From the NCBI GenBank assembly GCA_033725935.1, contig MU867060.1, positions 855,316 to 919,315 on the forward strand: a stretch of 64,000 nt of DNA, in the 5' to 3' direction. This stretch comes from Cladorrhinum sp. PSN259 (taxonomy: Eukaryota > Ascomycota > Sordariomycetes > Sordariales > Podosporaceae). This document shows, piece after piece, positions 1 through 10,900 of this stretch. The notes under the pieces were generated by a model. The model ran no database searches. It was given only the letters and a program-made list of their open reading frames with translations, and was not told where the DNA came from. A program made the position numbers and the translations under genes. Each line of letters starts with the position of its first letter. Position 1 is the stretch's first letter.

Positions 1-2640
1 GGAACTGGCGCTTAAATTGTCCCCTGATTGGCGAGCACTGAGGCACAGTAGCCACCATCACGATATAGTCGCGAGAAACGCCAGTGTAACTGCAGCCCAA
101 CAGTCGAGGTCCCATCTTTGGCCATGCGTCGACCTCCCTAGAGGCCGCACTGTTCAAATGGTGAGTCTACAATAAACAAATCCCTTGCCGGATCTCCATC
201 AAGTGCATTCCGGCTAGGCCTGCCAGATTGACAAGAGAGCTAGACCTTGTAGGGCAAATCTGCCGGGACAGCGCCGGGAGATCCTGAGAATCAAGACATC
301 GCTACGTGATCATGGGCGGCTGTTGGAAGGCTCACGGCCGGCTGTGTCCGGATGCGGCGTCCCTTGAGCGGCGTCCCCGGGGCTGTCGCGAGGTACCTTG
401 GGATGTGGTGGGTAGAACCTGGAGCCAAAACTACCGCCGTGCAAAAAAGCTATGTAGGCATGTTTGTGCCCGCCCGGAGAGATAGCAGAGTTGGTCTGGG
501 CTGGAAAGTTTTCAACAGCAGAAAACACGATCATGGCTTTGCCTTGCTAGATGGCAAGCCGAGGTTTCAGATAGGGCTGAACGAGACTGCAAATCGCTGG
601 CCGGCTCCATTTCTTCGAGAAGAACTCGGCGGCAAGAAGTATTCATCCAATGTCTCTGAGAGGTTAGGTCGACAAAACCGGCCATCCTGATCTCAAAAAC
701 CGTTACCGTTGGGCATGTACAGCGCCATCTGCGTGGGGTATGTTGACCAGGTTTCCCGACCGGGGTGACATTTTGGTCTGGAGAAATAGATGCAAGGCAA
801 ATCGGATGGCATTGCATTGCGAGGTCGGAAATGGGTCTGGGGGTTCAGAACAGAGGGAGGGAGATACCAGTAGAACGTAGTTGAAGATTGAAACTTTTCG
901 GTGCCAGTCAACTGGAGAAGATACAGCCACTCAAACTGAGTTGGTGATGGGCGATCAGATGATCCCGCATTTCTGTCCTCAAGTTTTCACACGGTGTTCC
1001 TGTCTGCATGACGGGCAGTCGAATGCACAGTGCATCGGACAACCTGGAAGCCTGGAAGTTCACGTGGACCCACACATGAGAAGAAGCACAATGACAAGAT
1101 TGAGATTTGTAGAAAGATGGTTGTGCAGTAGCAGAGTCGAAGCAGCAGATCTTGGCACGTAGTCTATGGCGTTTTCGATTGGTTAATTTGTGGCATCTTC
1201 CGAGCTCCAAACCCGCACCTTCTAAACAGCACCTTTTTTCGAGGGCGGACAAAGCAAACACTTTTCCCGGTTTTATATCTCATTTTCACTTTTTCCCTAG
1301 ACGTGCGTGTGAGTGAAGGTTTTGGTTCCGGCCGCGTTCCCCTACCATATAGCAACGCGATGCCATCATGGATAGCCAGGTCACCTCAGGTTTGACCGAG
1401 TCGCGTCGCTTGTCGTCACCACTCTGGACAATAGCTGCGTAAAAAGCAGCTCTGTTAGATATGCACGCCGTGTCATGTTCCGTTTTTCTGAGGCCTTCGT
1501 TGATACCTGACCACGATGCGATGTCTTGGCGTTGAACAGCAATTAGTGGCTTACTGTAGGCTCAACGTGTAGGTGGTCGCCTTTCTGCGGCCAGGCCATC
1601 AGCCTCAACCATGGTGCATCGTTGACGGACAAAACAGTGGCTGTATATGGTGCTAAGACCGAATATCTCTCTTTTGATCATTTGCAAGTTATTCATGTAT
1701 CCAGGTTTGGGGTCGGAGTGTTTTCCCGGTTTATCAGCCACCTGGATTTGGTGCTACTGACATTTTAAGCCAGTTTGAGAGGCCGGATAGTTCTCCCGCT
1801 CCCGTGCGCTCCAGGTTGTTGTTATTGTTGTCACGCACTCCATCCTGCACTCCGCCTCTGGACCTCCCGTCTGCAAGACCCAGTCTCCCAGTCTCACAGG
1901 CTCGCAAGACGGCATTGCGTTGTCCCACAAGGGACGTTAGTGTGTACCTGGGGCAGCTTGCACGGACGGCATCTTGGCAAAGCGTCGGTCGAGGTGGTTC
2001 AGGTACGGGGCGGCAGGGTTCGATCGACTAGACCACTGGCCCATCGTTATCCTCTGACCGAGATGACCTACAGCAGGATTATGGCGCAACGGAAACGAGG
2101 CGGCCCTAATGCCGAAGGGGGTTGAGCTGCGGTGTGTCCTGCAGCCGTCACAGAAAAGCAACTTGGCCATCTCGCACTGTCCTTGCAGATGATGAGCAAG
2201 GGACGTTGTTCCAGGAGAGATGGAAATGGCAATGTGTGGCACACACCAAGTAGCTAAGGGTGTGTTGCTGAGCTCCAACTTACTTCCCTACGCACACCCT
2301 CCCTTGCCCCTGTCCCGGGGGCCTATCCAAAGAATGGCCCACCCCTTTGAGTAATGGCCTCTCAGTTCCTTGAGAGCAGGTCATGGGGAAGGTACACGGC
2401 TGTACTTCACTTTTTGGCTTCAAGGTTGGTCGGCATCGTCACGTCTCTGCCGTTGAACGTTTCGTGATGGACACCCAAGGTATTGGCAACCAACATGACA
2501 GACTAATCACCCAACAACATTGCACTCTTAGCTATAGTCATACAGGAACATTTGAATTACATCGCCGCATTTCGTAGGCGGCTCTTTTTCCTCCCAGACA
2601 GAGTATGGGGAGGCAGACTTCAACCTTTCACAAGAGCTCG
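1..2640. other. Intergenic region, no supported gene
   Basis: About 2.6 kb with stops in all frames every 100 residues or so. The short open frames here (for example 352-690 and 1775-2125 on the plus strand) have no recognisable motif, no convincing splice sites and compete with open frames on the other strand. I see no tRNA-like A and B boxes. The right end leads into the promoter of the small Cys-rich gene. Confidence 0.6.
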
Positions 2641-2644
2641 AATC

Positions 2645-2650
2645 TATAAA
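2645..2650 (+). promoter_or_regulatory. TATA box of the small Cys-rich gene
   Basis: TATAAA sits 167 bases before the ATG at 2817. The probable leader that follows contains an imperfect CAC/CAT trinucleotide run (about 2693-2738) and ends with AAA before the ATG, a good fungal start context. A canonical TATA box suggests a strongly or conditionally expressed gene; that last point is inference. Confidence 0.5.
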
Positions 2651-2692
2651 GAGCGCTACCCAGTCCTTCGACTCGGAACAGATCATTCTCAG

Positions 2693-2738
2693 CACCATCA
2701 CCATCACCATCTTCACCACCACCACCATCACAATCATT
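2693..2738. repeat. CAC/CAT microsatellite in a probable 5' leader
   Basis: Imperfect (CAC/CAT)n trinucleotide tract between the TATA box and the start codon of the 58-residue gene. It is probably transcribed as 5' UTR. On the minus strand it reads as a GTG/ATG run. Confidence 0.6.
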
Positions 2739-2816
2739 CCATTATTTATCTGTAGCCAACAGCAGCCTTGACGACCTACATCGCATCTACTTCGTTGTCG
2801 ACAAATATCCTTCAAA

Positions 2817-2993
2817 ATGTGCACAGTCACTGTTTGGGTTTATTCGGATTGCTATCATCGTCCAGAAGACTTGGTGTACTGTTCGAAATACAATAGAAGC
2901 GCCGGATATTGCCCCAACGGTACTAGCACCGCCTATGCTCCTGTTGATGGCGCCTGTGAGAACTGCCATCGTCGCCGGACACGAAATCGTTAA
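2817..2993 (+). CDS. 58-residue Cys-rich small protein
   Basis: Single exon from ATG 2817 to TAA 2991-2993, too short for a 60-residue cutoff. The product begins MCTVTVWVYSDCYH and has six cysteines (residues 2, 12, 22, 32, 47 and 50), a closing CENC pair and the basic tail HRRRTRNR. The layout (MC start, aromatic YxxxC segment, spaced cysteines, basic end) resembles small uncharacterised proteins common in Sordariomycetes that start MCxxxxxxYxCGH; this is recognition of pattern, not a database match. No signal peptide is visible, so it is probably intracellular, and the paired cysteines could bind zinc. Support comes from the TATA box 167 bases upstream, the A-rich start context and codon choice. 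No close neighbours: the next firm gene is RPB1, 5 kb away. Function unknown; a chance ORF cannot be excluded. Confidence 0.6.
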   Translation: MCTVTVWVYSDCYHRPEDLVYCSKYNRSAGYCPNGTSTAYAPVDGACENCHRRRTRNR

Positions 2994-4408
2994 GAATCTT
3001 GGGCAGTCTTATTTTGGTATGATCTCTCTAAACCGTTTTTTTTCAACATCATGATCCTAACCGCTGGCCACTGTAAAGAAGCTTAAAGCATGCTCGTACA
3101 ACTTATTTACGGGAGAGGGAGGAGACGCGGGCAATGGACCTAATAACGATAGAAAGGCGGGGTTGGGTATGAACTGACACAATCCCTTTGGGAGGATGGC
3201 TTTATTTCTTGGATCTTGGAATTTGGCTCGGGCGGCTGGTACTGTCTCTCCTGTTTGCAAGACGGTTTTCCTTTTTTTTTTCCTTTTTTTTTTCCTTCTC
3301 TTTCTCTTTCTCTTTCTCTTGTGCATGTTTTTATTTTCTCTTGTTATATAGATCTTCGAGTCACTCTCTGTAGTAAGCGCGCTGAATTATTACCATGGTT
3401 TACTTTTGATCCCTAGCAATAGCTTTCCTATCTGACCTTACCCAGGATCTTAGTCTCACCCCTGAGCTGACAAGGGAGTTCGTCCTCCACGGGCCGATGC
3501 GCAAGGTAGTTTGCGAATCAGCTCACGGCCCCCATCTCCCCACCGAAACCGCGACTCCTGAGTGTTTGCCTGATAAGTCGGAATTGATTGATGGACCGAA
3601 GCCGGCAATGGGCCAATCATTCAGAGGCTAGGTCGCAAATCTAAAATGAGGACACCAACGGTCTGAGGGCCTGAGGTTTTTGCATGATTGGACGGGCATT
3701 TTCTCGGCGAACGGAGCAATCGGAGAGACCACAAGTTTTTGACAGTTCCGACGGGTATCCCACGGCCAAGTGCATTTGGCTCTCTAGTAAATAACCCGAT
3801 GTTTGTTTGACAGTCACCCGGGGTTATACGCAAAAACACATGGCAAAACATCCTTTTGTGTTGCCTCGGATAAAAAAGAAAGATGGGTTGACGGAGCAAA
3901 AGGACTCGGAAAGCAAGCCTGAGTGACGGTGCCATCCTCCTAGGCAAGTCGTAAACTGCGTGGCTTCTGAGTTTTTTCAGATGGTGGTCCCGGGGAACGG
4001 CGGCCAGCTCGAGAGCGCAGAGAGGTGAAGTCACATGAGTCTGAAGTGTGAAAAAGTACCTCACGTCTCAAGCTTGATGCGGGAAGGATTAGAGCCAAGC
4101 CTGCAGCTGACAGGGTTCTCTGACTCCACACAGAGTTCATCAGCCACACAGCCATTGTGGGGTAAATGCTATCAAGATATCAGGGATTGCCAACTTTTAA
4201 TGTTTTAGACTTTCCATCTCGTCTCATCCATCCACTCGCTCGCTCGTCTGCAATCCACAACAGGTTGGGCCATTCCGGAACGGGCTGGGTGCTAGCAACA
4301 AACACATAAAATAGAGCATGAAGGTGCCGAAAAAGAATCGAGTTAGTAGAATACGAGTTCGTTGGCAGCCCGCAGCACCCACGGTTGGGTTAGACCAAAA
4401 AAAGCAAG
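2994..4408. other. Intergenic, with pyrimidine-rich low complexity
   Basis: No supported gene. It includes the 3' side of the small Cys-rich gene and a strongly pyrimidine-biased stretch (about 3269-3322) of T runs followed by (CTTTCT)n. Reading it in reverse gives only a lysine/arginine repeat, so the ORFs over it are spurious. The minus-strand frame at 3621-4064 lacks an ATG start. Confidence 0.6.
3269..3322. repeat. T-rich and (CTTTCT)n low-complexity tract
   Basis: Two runs of about nine or ten T separated by CC, then several CTTTCT hexamers. It is a homopyrimidine/homopurine tract of the kind that can form triplex DNA; no coding meaning. Confidence 0.7.
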
Positions 4409-4774
4409 ATGCCCCCAAGACAACAGCAATCCGCGAATACCCGGCATTCATCTGATCAGCCTCGCGAACCTGACAGTGTGGAGTCCGTATCCTCTACGAC
4501 GCAGCTACTGAGGGCTAAAATTGAGCAATATCACTTGTCACACAAACATATTGTTCACGGTGCCCCCATGACCAGTGCGTCCAATGTAGCCTCGCGGTTG
4601 AGCAACAGCCCCTCAGCGTTCCTAACAGAGCACAAAAAGGGTAAGCAGCAGTGCGTGACGAAAGTTACAATCCTTGTCACATTCATGATGCAATGGCATC
4701 GGGTGCCGTTGGTGACAGAGTGCGCGGCTCCGCCGCTTATCTGCCGTAGCCACAAGAAACAAGGTGGTGAATAA
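4409..4774 (+). CDS. Doubtful hypothetical protein
   Basis: ATG-started open frame of 121 residues preceded by a purine-rich AAG context. The first 78 residues are polar and Ser/Gln/Arg rich, with the segment STTQLLRAKIEQYHL predicted to be helical, and look more protein-like than the rest. A GGTAAGC donor-like site at about 4639 and an acceptor-like GACAG near 4712 would remove an internal segment while keeping the frame, so the 3' half may be an intron. No family recognised, no neighbours within 1.5 kb, no signal peptide. It could be a lineage-specific gene, a decayed gene or a chance ORF. Confidence 0.28.
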   Translation: MPPRQQQSANTRHSSDQPREPDSVESVSSTTQLLRAKIEQYHLSHKHIVHGAPMTSASNVASRLSNSPSAFLTEHKKGKQQCVTKVTILVTFMMQWHRVPLVTECAAPPLICRSHKKQGGE

Positions 4775-6950
4775 GCGCAAGTGGCGTCTTGCCGCCCAGC
4801 CAATCGGGGTGCTAAGAAAGCACTGTAGGACAAGTAGGTAGCTGCCTACCTTCCCCTCCATTGTTTCCATCTGCCTATCCGGAAGGAGATATTTTCCTGG
4901 GGGAAATGAAGGGATAAGGTGGAGGCAGCCCAATCATCAACAGATCCTTGTTTGTACCGTGGGTATTCTCATGACACGTTTCCTCCCTTCGACCGGCCGC
5001 ATATCTGGCTGCTGAGGGAAAATAGCGGAAGTGGTCATATCAGCTCTCAGCCACGATTTTGATGTAAGATTGCCTGCAACAGAAGTCAGCCAATGGTTCA
5101 GCCGGACCCGACAGTCTGGAACGCTAGTTGAAAGAGGAATAGCGCCCCCTGGAATGCAAATGTCTCGGCCGCTTGGGTATCTGTGGCTTGACAATGCACC
5201 ATCACCATCGCACTGTCAGGAATGCAATCAATTCTCATCCTTACATCATCATCAACATTATCATCTTATGCAATACATCATATCAATATGGGTCCTTCAT
5301 AACATGTTTTCCATTCGTCTATATGCGGTGATGCACAATGAACAGTGACAAAAAAAGAGCCGGGAGGGTCTCATACTAGGCCGCTCGGAATGCGGCCGCT
5401 TCTCGCAGAGTCACAACGCCTAAAGGCTGAGCAACCACGATTCCAAGATATCACACCTAGAGCCTGAAACATCACCTTGAGCCTCCTCTAACAATTTCTG
5501 AATATGGAAGAGCATAGTAATTGGCCAATCGACTTACACCGTCTCTCTTTTCCGCCTCGGCCTCCGTCTGGGATCCCCGAAGCCGGGTCTATACTAAAAG
5601 GACTACGCAGGGGAAGGGGTTTTTACGAACAGGTTCCATACTTTCTAGATGCAGCTGAGCCCCTTTCACGAGAGACACTGTACCTGGTTCATGTAAAAAC
5701 GAACATACTATCACCAACCTTTACCTTCTCGGTGAACACCGTCCAATGTTCCTTGTCGTCTCATCATTCCCTGGCCTAGACACACCGGGCTATCTCAGGC
5801 ACCTGCACACCGTCCCTCAATTTACTATCGCTCCCCTTACAAGCTCCCTCCCTCCCTTACAGGGGGAGGCAGGAGCCGTAGTGACATTCTTCTCCTTCTG
5901 ACCGTTCACACAGTACCTTAGGCAACAGTGCCCACATTGTATTGGGATCAAGATCAACCATTCACCTTCCCAGGGGAAGGAGCCAACTACAGTTCGACTC
6001 ACCGTCTCCGTCACTGCGTTGACTTGTAAACCAACATAGCCACAAAACTAGTCACCAATAAAAACACAATAACACATCGTGAGAAAGAAAAGACGGTGCC
6101 TCATGCACATGCAAGCATGTATCATCCGCCATCACCGGCCGATGGGCGGTTTGGGGCTCAAAGATCCGGTGATAGAGACTGGCGATACATTAAGGGGCAG
6201 GTGAGCATGTAACATGAGCACTGATCATCAACCTGCACACTTGATGATCTGAATATTCGGTAAGCGAAAAAATGTCTGATCACCGATGGGTGGCTATGTT
6301 CTTCACAAGAATCTTGCTCTGCGTTGCTCTCTCGGTCTTGGAATTTGCTACCTCTCGCTATCTTCACACCCTCCACTTGATTCGTAAACTGACAAGTAAG
6401 TGAAGAACAAGCAGATTCTACCGACAAATTGGGACCTCATCTGCTCATGGCCCTTCTCTCCGGAGATTGGTTACAAATTCGCAGAAAATACCAAAAATAA
6501 ATGCCTGGAACCGAAAATAAGCCACCTCGTCAAGATTGGATAGAGAAAAGCTGGCATCTATTGACAAATCCAGGTGCCTGTGTCTGTTCGATCAACACAT
6601 CTATCTGTGAAAACGTGAAATGAACATTGATGATTGCCTAGATAGGCATCATACAAAGTAAAAAAAAAATATATGAGCAATTTAGGCCTTCAAAATGAGA
6701 GATCACCACTTCATCTTCGTAAGTACTGTTAAGAGTTCTCCAAAAGTAAATTCTGCCAGCGAGAGAGAAGGAGAATTGTTTTTCTTCTTTTTTTTTTCTT
6801 AGAAAGTTGAAAAGAAGAAGAGGAGATAAACCAAACCTTATCAATGCGCTGCCTAACTTCAGGAACTTTTTGTGAAAAATAAAAATCTGGGGTAGATTTC
6901 TGGCTTCCAAAAAAAACACATCATCATCATCATGGTTTTCTTTTGGTAGG

Positions 6951-7170
6951 TTTTTTTTTTTTTTTTTTTTACAATACCATAACCATTCATCGTCGTCGCG
7001 ACCAAATCATCACTTACCTCTCTACCAATTCAATTCAACCAAGAAAAGAAAAAATAACAACAATTATAAGAAAACCTCTTTACTATATATACCAAACTTT
7101 AATTTGTTTATATATGAGCAAAAAACATTTATTACAATACAATACAAAAAAAAAAAAAAAAAAAAAAAAA
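6951..7170. repeat. AT-rich segment bracketed by T20 and A25
   Basis: A run of 20 T (6951-6970) and a run of 25 A (7146-7170) enclose about 175 bases of AT-rich sequence. The two runs are complementary and could pair. Nothing in between looks like a gene or a known retroelement. Confidence 0.6.
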
Positions 7171-7920
7171 GGCAAGGCGATGCGTTACCGCCAATGTCGC
7201 TCTCGCTCGTTATTATAGCACCCTCAACTGAGATTACCTTCCTTCCTCTTTTACTTCTTAACGCCAATTTATCTTTTGAATGTTTTATTTTTGTATCTCT
7301 ATTAATTTATTCATTAAAAACATTTTCCTTCCCTTCTCTCACTTTCTTTAGTTTCTTATATGCCATATTCAATCTTTGATTTTTTTCATTTCCTTTCCCC
7401 GTCTCATGCTTCCTTCCTTCTGTCCTTCTTCTCTCTTGTTTGATGTAATCTGGGATATTACCAGTTTTTCCTTAGAAAAAAAGTAGGATGCACCAGATAA
7501 ATGAAGAGAAAAAGGCAAAAAGAAAAAGAGAAGATTGCTTTCTCTCTAAGATATTTTCCCTTGTGAAAAAAAAGAAGCGATTATAAAACAGAGACACAAA
7601 GACAAAAAGCAAACCCCCGCCCCCTTCTTATTCACACCATGTGTCTCCGGAATATCGTTGCTCCTCTCTTTCTTTCCCATTTATATGCATTCCTTCCACC
7701 CAAAAAAATGTACCATTAAGCAAACATTCCAAACGTTGGTCGTCCCATATATCATCCATCTTTTCCCCGTCTTCCTGTCATGAGCAAGCCTGTGCCCTCA
7801 CAATTCTGAACCAGAAATCGCCAAGAATGAAAATAAAAACAAGCCGATTAATCATTCTTGGGAGATGTAGGAGAGCTAAGAAAAGTTGAAAGGTTAGTCC
7901 AGATTCTCAAGACGACCGAA

Positions 7921-7932
7921 TATATATATAAA
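7921..7932 (-). terminator. UA-rich 3'-end processing element of rpb1
   Basis: An alternating TA tract begins 15-26 bases after the rpb1 stop codon. UAUAUA-type elements guide 3'-end formation in fungi. The same arrangement follows the vWA gene at 33601-33612. Assignment is inference from position and sequence. Confidence 0.35.
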
Positions 7933-7946
7933 ATATTTAAAACATA

Positions 7947-10900
7947 CTATTGATCATTATTCCCACCAGTGGCGCCACGGCCGGGAGTTCTAGGAGAGAA
8001 CGAAGGCGATGTCGGCGAGTACCCGGGGCTGGTGGGAGACATGTGCTGGCCAGGAGACCGCTGGTATGTCGGACTCGTAGGCGAGTAAGCATCCGGCGAC
8101 GTCGGCGACCAGGTCGGCGAAGCAGGAGAGTATGACGGGGAGGTGACCTGGAAGGCTGGGGAAGCCGGACTGTAGCTCGGGCTTGTCGGCGAGTAGGACG
8201 GAGAAGTGGGCGACTGGAAATTGCCCGCGGGAGAGGTAGGGGAGTAGTGGCGAGTAGCCGCAGGCGAAGCAGGCGAGTAGCTAGGCGAGGTTGGGCTGTA
8301 ATTGGGGCTGGTAGGGCTTCCCATACGCATCATTGGTGAAGTAGGAGAGAATGATGGCGACGATGGACTGAATTGCGGGCTGGCAGCAAAGCGACCGCTA
8401 CCATCGATAAGAGGAGACGTGGGGGAGTAGCCAGCAGGCGACGACGGTGAGTAAGCACCGTAGCTGCTGAAGGGTGAGGTAGCAGATGGACTGAAGGGGC
8501 TCGTAGGACGTGGGCTGGTCGCGTATGGATTAACGGTGCTCGAGCCAAACCCGGTGCCATACTCGGTGCTGAATCCAGATGGGCCGTCTGCAGGTCCGCT
8601 CTGGATAGGAGAGAAGTTGCCACCGAGGCTTGTAGGCGAGTAGGAGCCGAGATACGCGTTGTCCGCAAGAGGAGAACCAGTATCATACGGCGTGGCCGCA
8701 CCCTCGGGTTGAGTACCCTTAATGGTCATGCCAGGCATGAGGTTCATGCGAGAATTGTCCGAAATGACTGTCTCAAGCATCTTAGGGTCGAGCAGAACAT
8801 CAAAGTGACCTGTTCCCATAGGCGCCATCTGACCCAACATGACGTTTTCTGAGATACCGCGGCAGTCGTCGAGTTCACCGACAGCAGCAGCCTCGAGCAG
8901 AATTTCGACTGTCTCCTCGAACGAGCAACGCATCAGAGCACCGGTATCTGCGCGATTGATACCGTGGCGCGTCACGGCAGCAATGCTTCCACGATAGGTC
9001 ATGACATCGACCAAAAGTGCCAAATGACGATGATTGACGTAGGAACCGTCGAAAGCCAGCACCTGGGTCAATTCGCCCATGAGGGCTGACCGCGCCGCTT
9101 CAATTCCAAAGACGTCGACAATCTGGTAAAGGTCGTTGGTTGACGTGCGCTTCGTGTCAACACCTTCGACTGTCAAAACCTCTCTAAGCGAGGTGCCCTG
9201 CGTATCAAGGTACCACTCGCAGCATTCAGGGTACTTATCCTTGTTTGCTGACTGAGAGCCGTCGGGAAGAACGGCAAGCTTGGAGGTCTTGTTCAAGAAA
9301 GCACGCTCGATACCCTCGACGCCGCGAAGAGTGCAGTTATCCAAGAGATGTTTCTCCAACTTCTTGAGCATGACATCGTCTTCCACAAGATTGTTGCCAT
9401 CTTCATCCTTGTCATCGTCACCCTTACGAAGTACACGGATGCGAACCACCATTTCTTCGGCATTGTTGTCGCTGAAGATGACCGCAATGTCATCCTTGTA
9501 CTCCTGTTTGATGGCAGCAGCAACGTCCTCAACACGTAAACCCTTGTCGAGCATCTTTTGGCGGTCAAGGATGATTCTCATGAGCCATCGTGATTGAGCG
9601 TCAATCGGCTCGCTGGCTGACTGGTCACCAATGAGGAAGTAAGACTCCACAAGATCCGAATCTTCTGGGATGACAGTTTCCGTGATGACAGGATCATAGT
9701 AGATTTCAGTGACGGCAGTGACGGAGCGCAGGCTAGTGTGCTCAACAGCGTTACGCATCCTCTTGGCCTCCTCTTGGGTGGCATTTGGTGAGTCGAGATA
9801 AACAACCATGGACGGAGTCTTGATGTCCTTGGCCACGTTGAGAATTTCCTTGAGACGTGGTACACCGAGTGTCACGTTCTTGGACGACACACCGGCGAAA
9901 TGGAAAGTGTTCAGCGTCATCTGAGTAGCGGGTTCACCAATTGACTGCGCAGCCAGGACACCAACCATTTCACCGGGGGCAACCATGGACCTGCTCCAGC
10001 GATTCTCAAGCTCGCCAAGAATGTGTTCGAACGCTAGCTTGTTGAGACGGTGTTCGACAGCAAGACGCTTGAACGCCAGCCGAGACCTGAGTAGAATCTT
10101 GTACAGCATGGTTGCGTTGTAGTCGGCCTCCTTCGAAATGGGATCATCACCTCTCACGATGACCATCCGACTGAGCAAGGCCTGGACCTGAGGGATCACA
10201 TCCCTGGGCGTGAGGTTGCTGCGTGAATTGGGGTCAACCTTGAACAGCTTCTTGGCCGCCTCAACCATACGGCCAATATTGAGTGGAAGTTGCATCATGT
10301 CATCGTCACGCTTCTTGTAGTTGATCTTGCGAACCAGTTGACGATCAACCTCAAGTTGTTCGTACTCTTGGTCCAAGAGTTCCTGGACGTGCGGGTCGCT
10401 GACCAATTCCCGACCGTACTCTAATGCTTCAAGAGCACTGTGCGACGTACTCTCGTCCATGACATCGAGACGGAAACGGTCGTCGAATTTTTGGTTGGAC
10501 ATGTTCATGTGGTCCACCTTCTGCTTCTCAATCGCAATACCGTCCAGACCATCTTCACCGTAAACGAACTGAATGATGTCACCGAGTGAGTTTCGCACAG
10601 TGCCGTCGTAATGAGCTTCAGCGTCTTCAAGTGCTTTGACGAGACGACGCTGGATGTAACCAGTTTCTGCCGTCTTGACAGCTGTATCGATCAAACCTTC
10701 TCTACCAGCCATGGCGTGGAAGAAGAACTCGGATGGAGTCAAACCACGAAGGTAAGAGTTCTCGACGAAACCACGTGCCTCTGGGGAGTAATCATCCTTG
10801 GTGAAGTGGGGAAGCGTACGATACTTGAAGCCGAAAGGAATACGCTTTCCTTCGACAATCTGCTGACCAACCAGGGCAGTCATCTGAGAGATATTGATCG

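Larger units (their letters stand above)
4775..7946. other. Intergenic, AT-rich toward RPB1 3' end
   Basis: About 3.2 kb without a supported gene. Composition shifts from balanced to markedly AT-rich after about 6.6 kb, with T20 at 6951-6970, A25 at 7146-7170 and TATATATATA at 7921-7930. The last several hundred bases are presumably the 3' UTR and terminator region of RPB1, which is read on the minus strand. Open frames here (for example 5504-5779) are short and motif-free. Confidence 0.6.

Noticed and set aside
3057..3326. Lys/Arg-repeat frame on the minus strand
   Set aside because: Translation of a (CTTTCT)n microsatellite.
3621..4064. 147-residue minus-strand frame
   Set aside because: Begins at GTG, not ATG, and has no motif.
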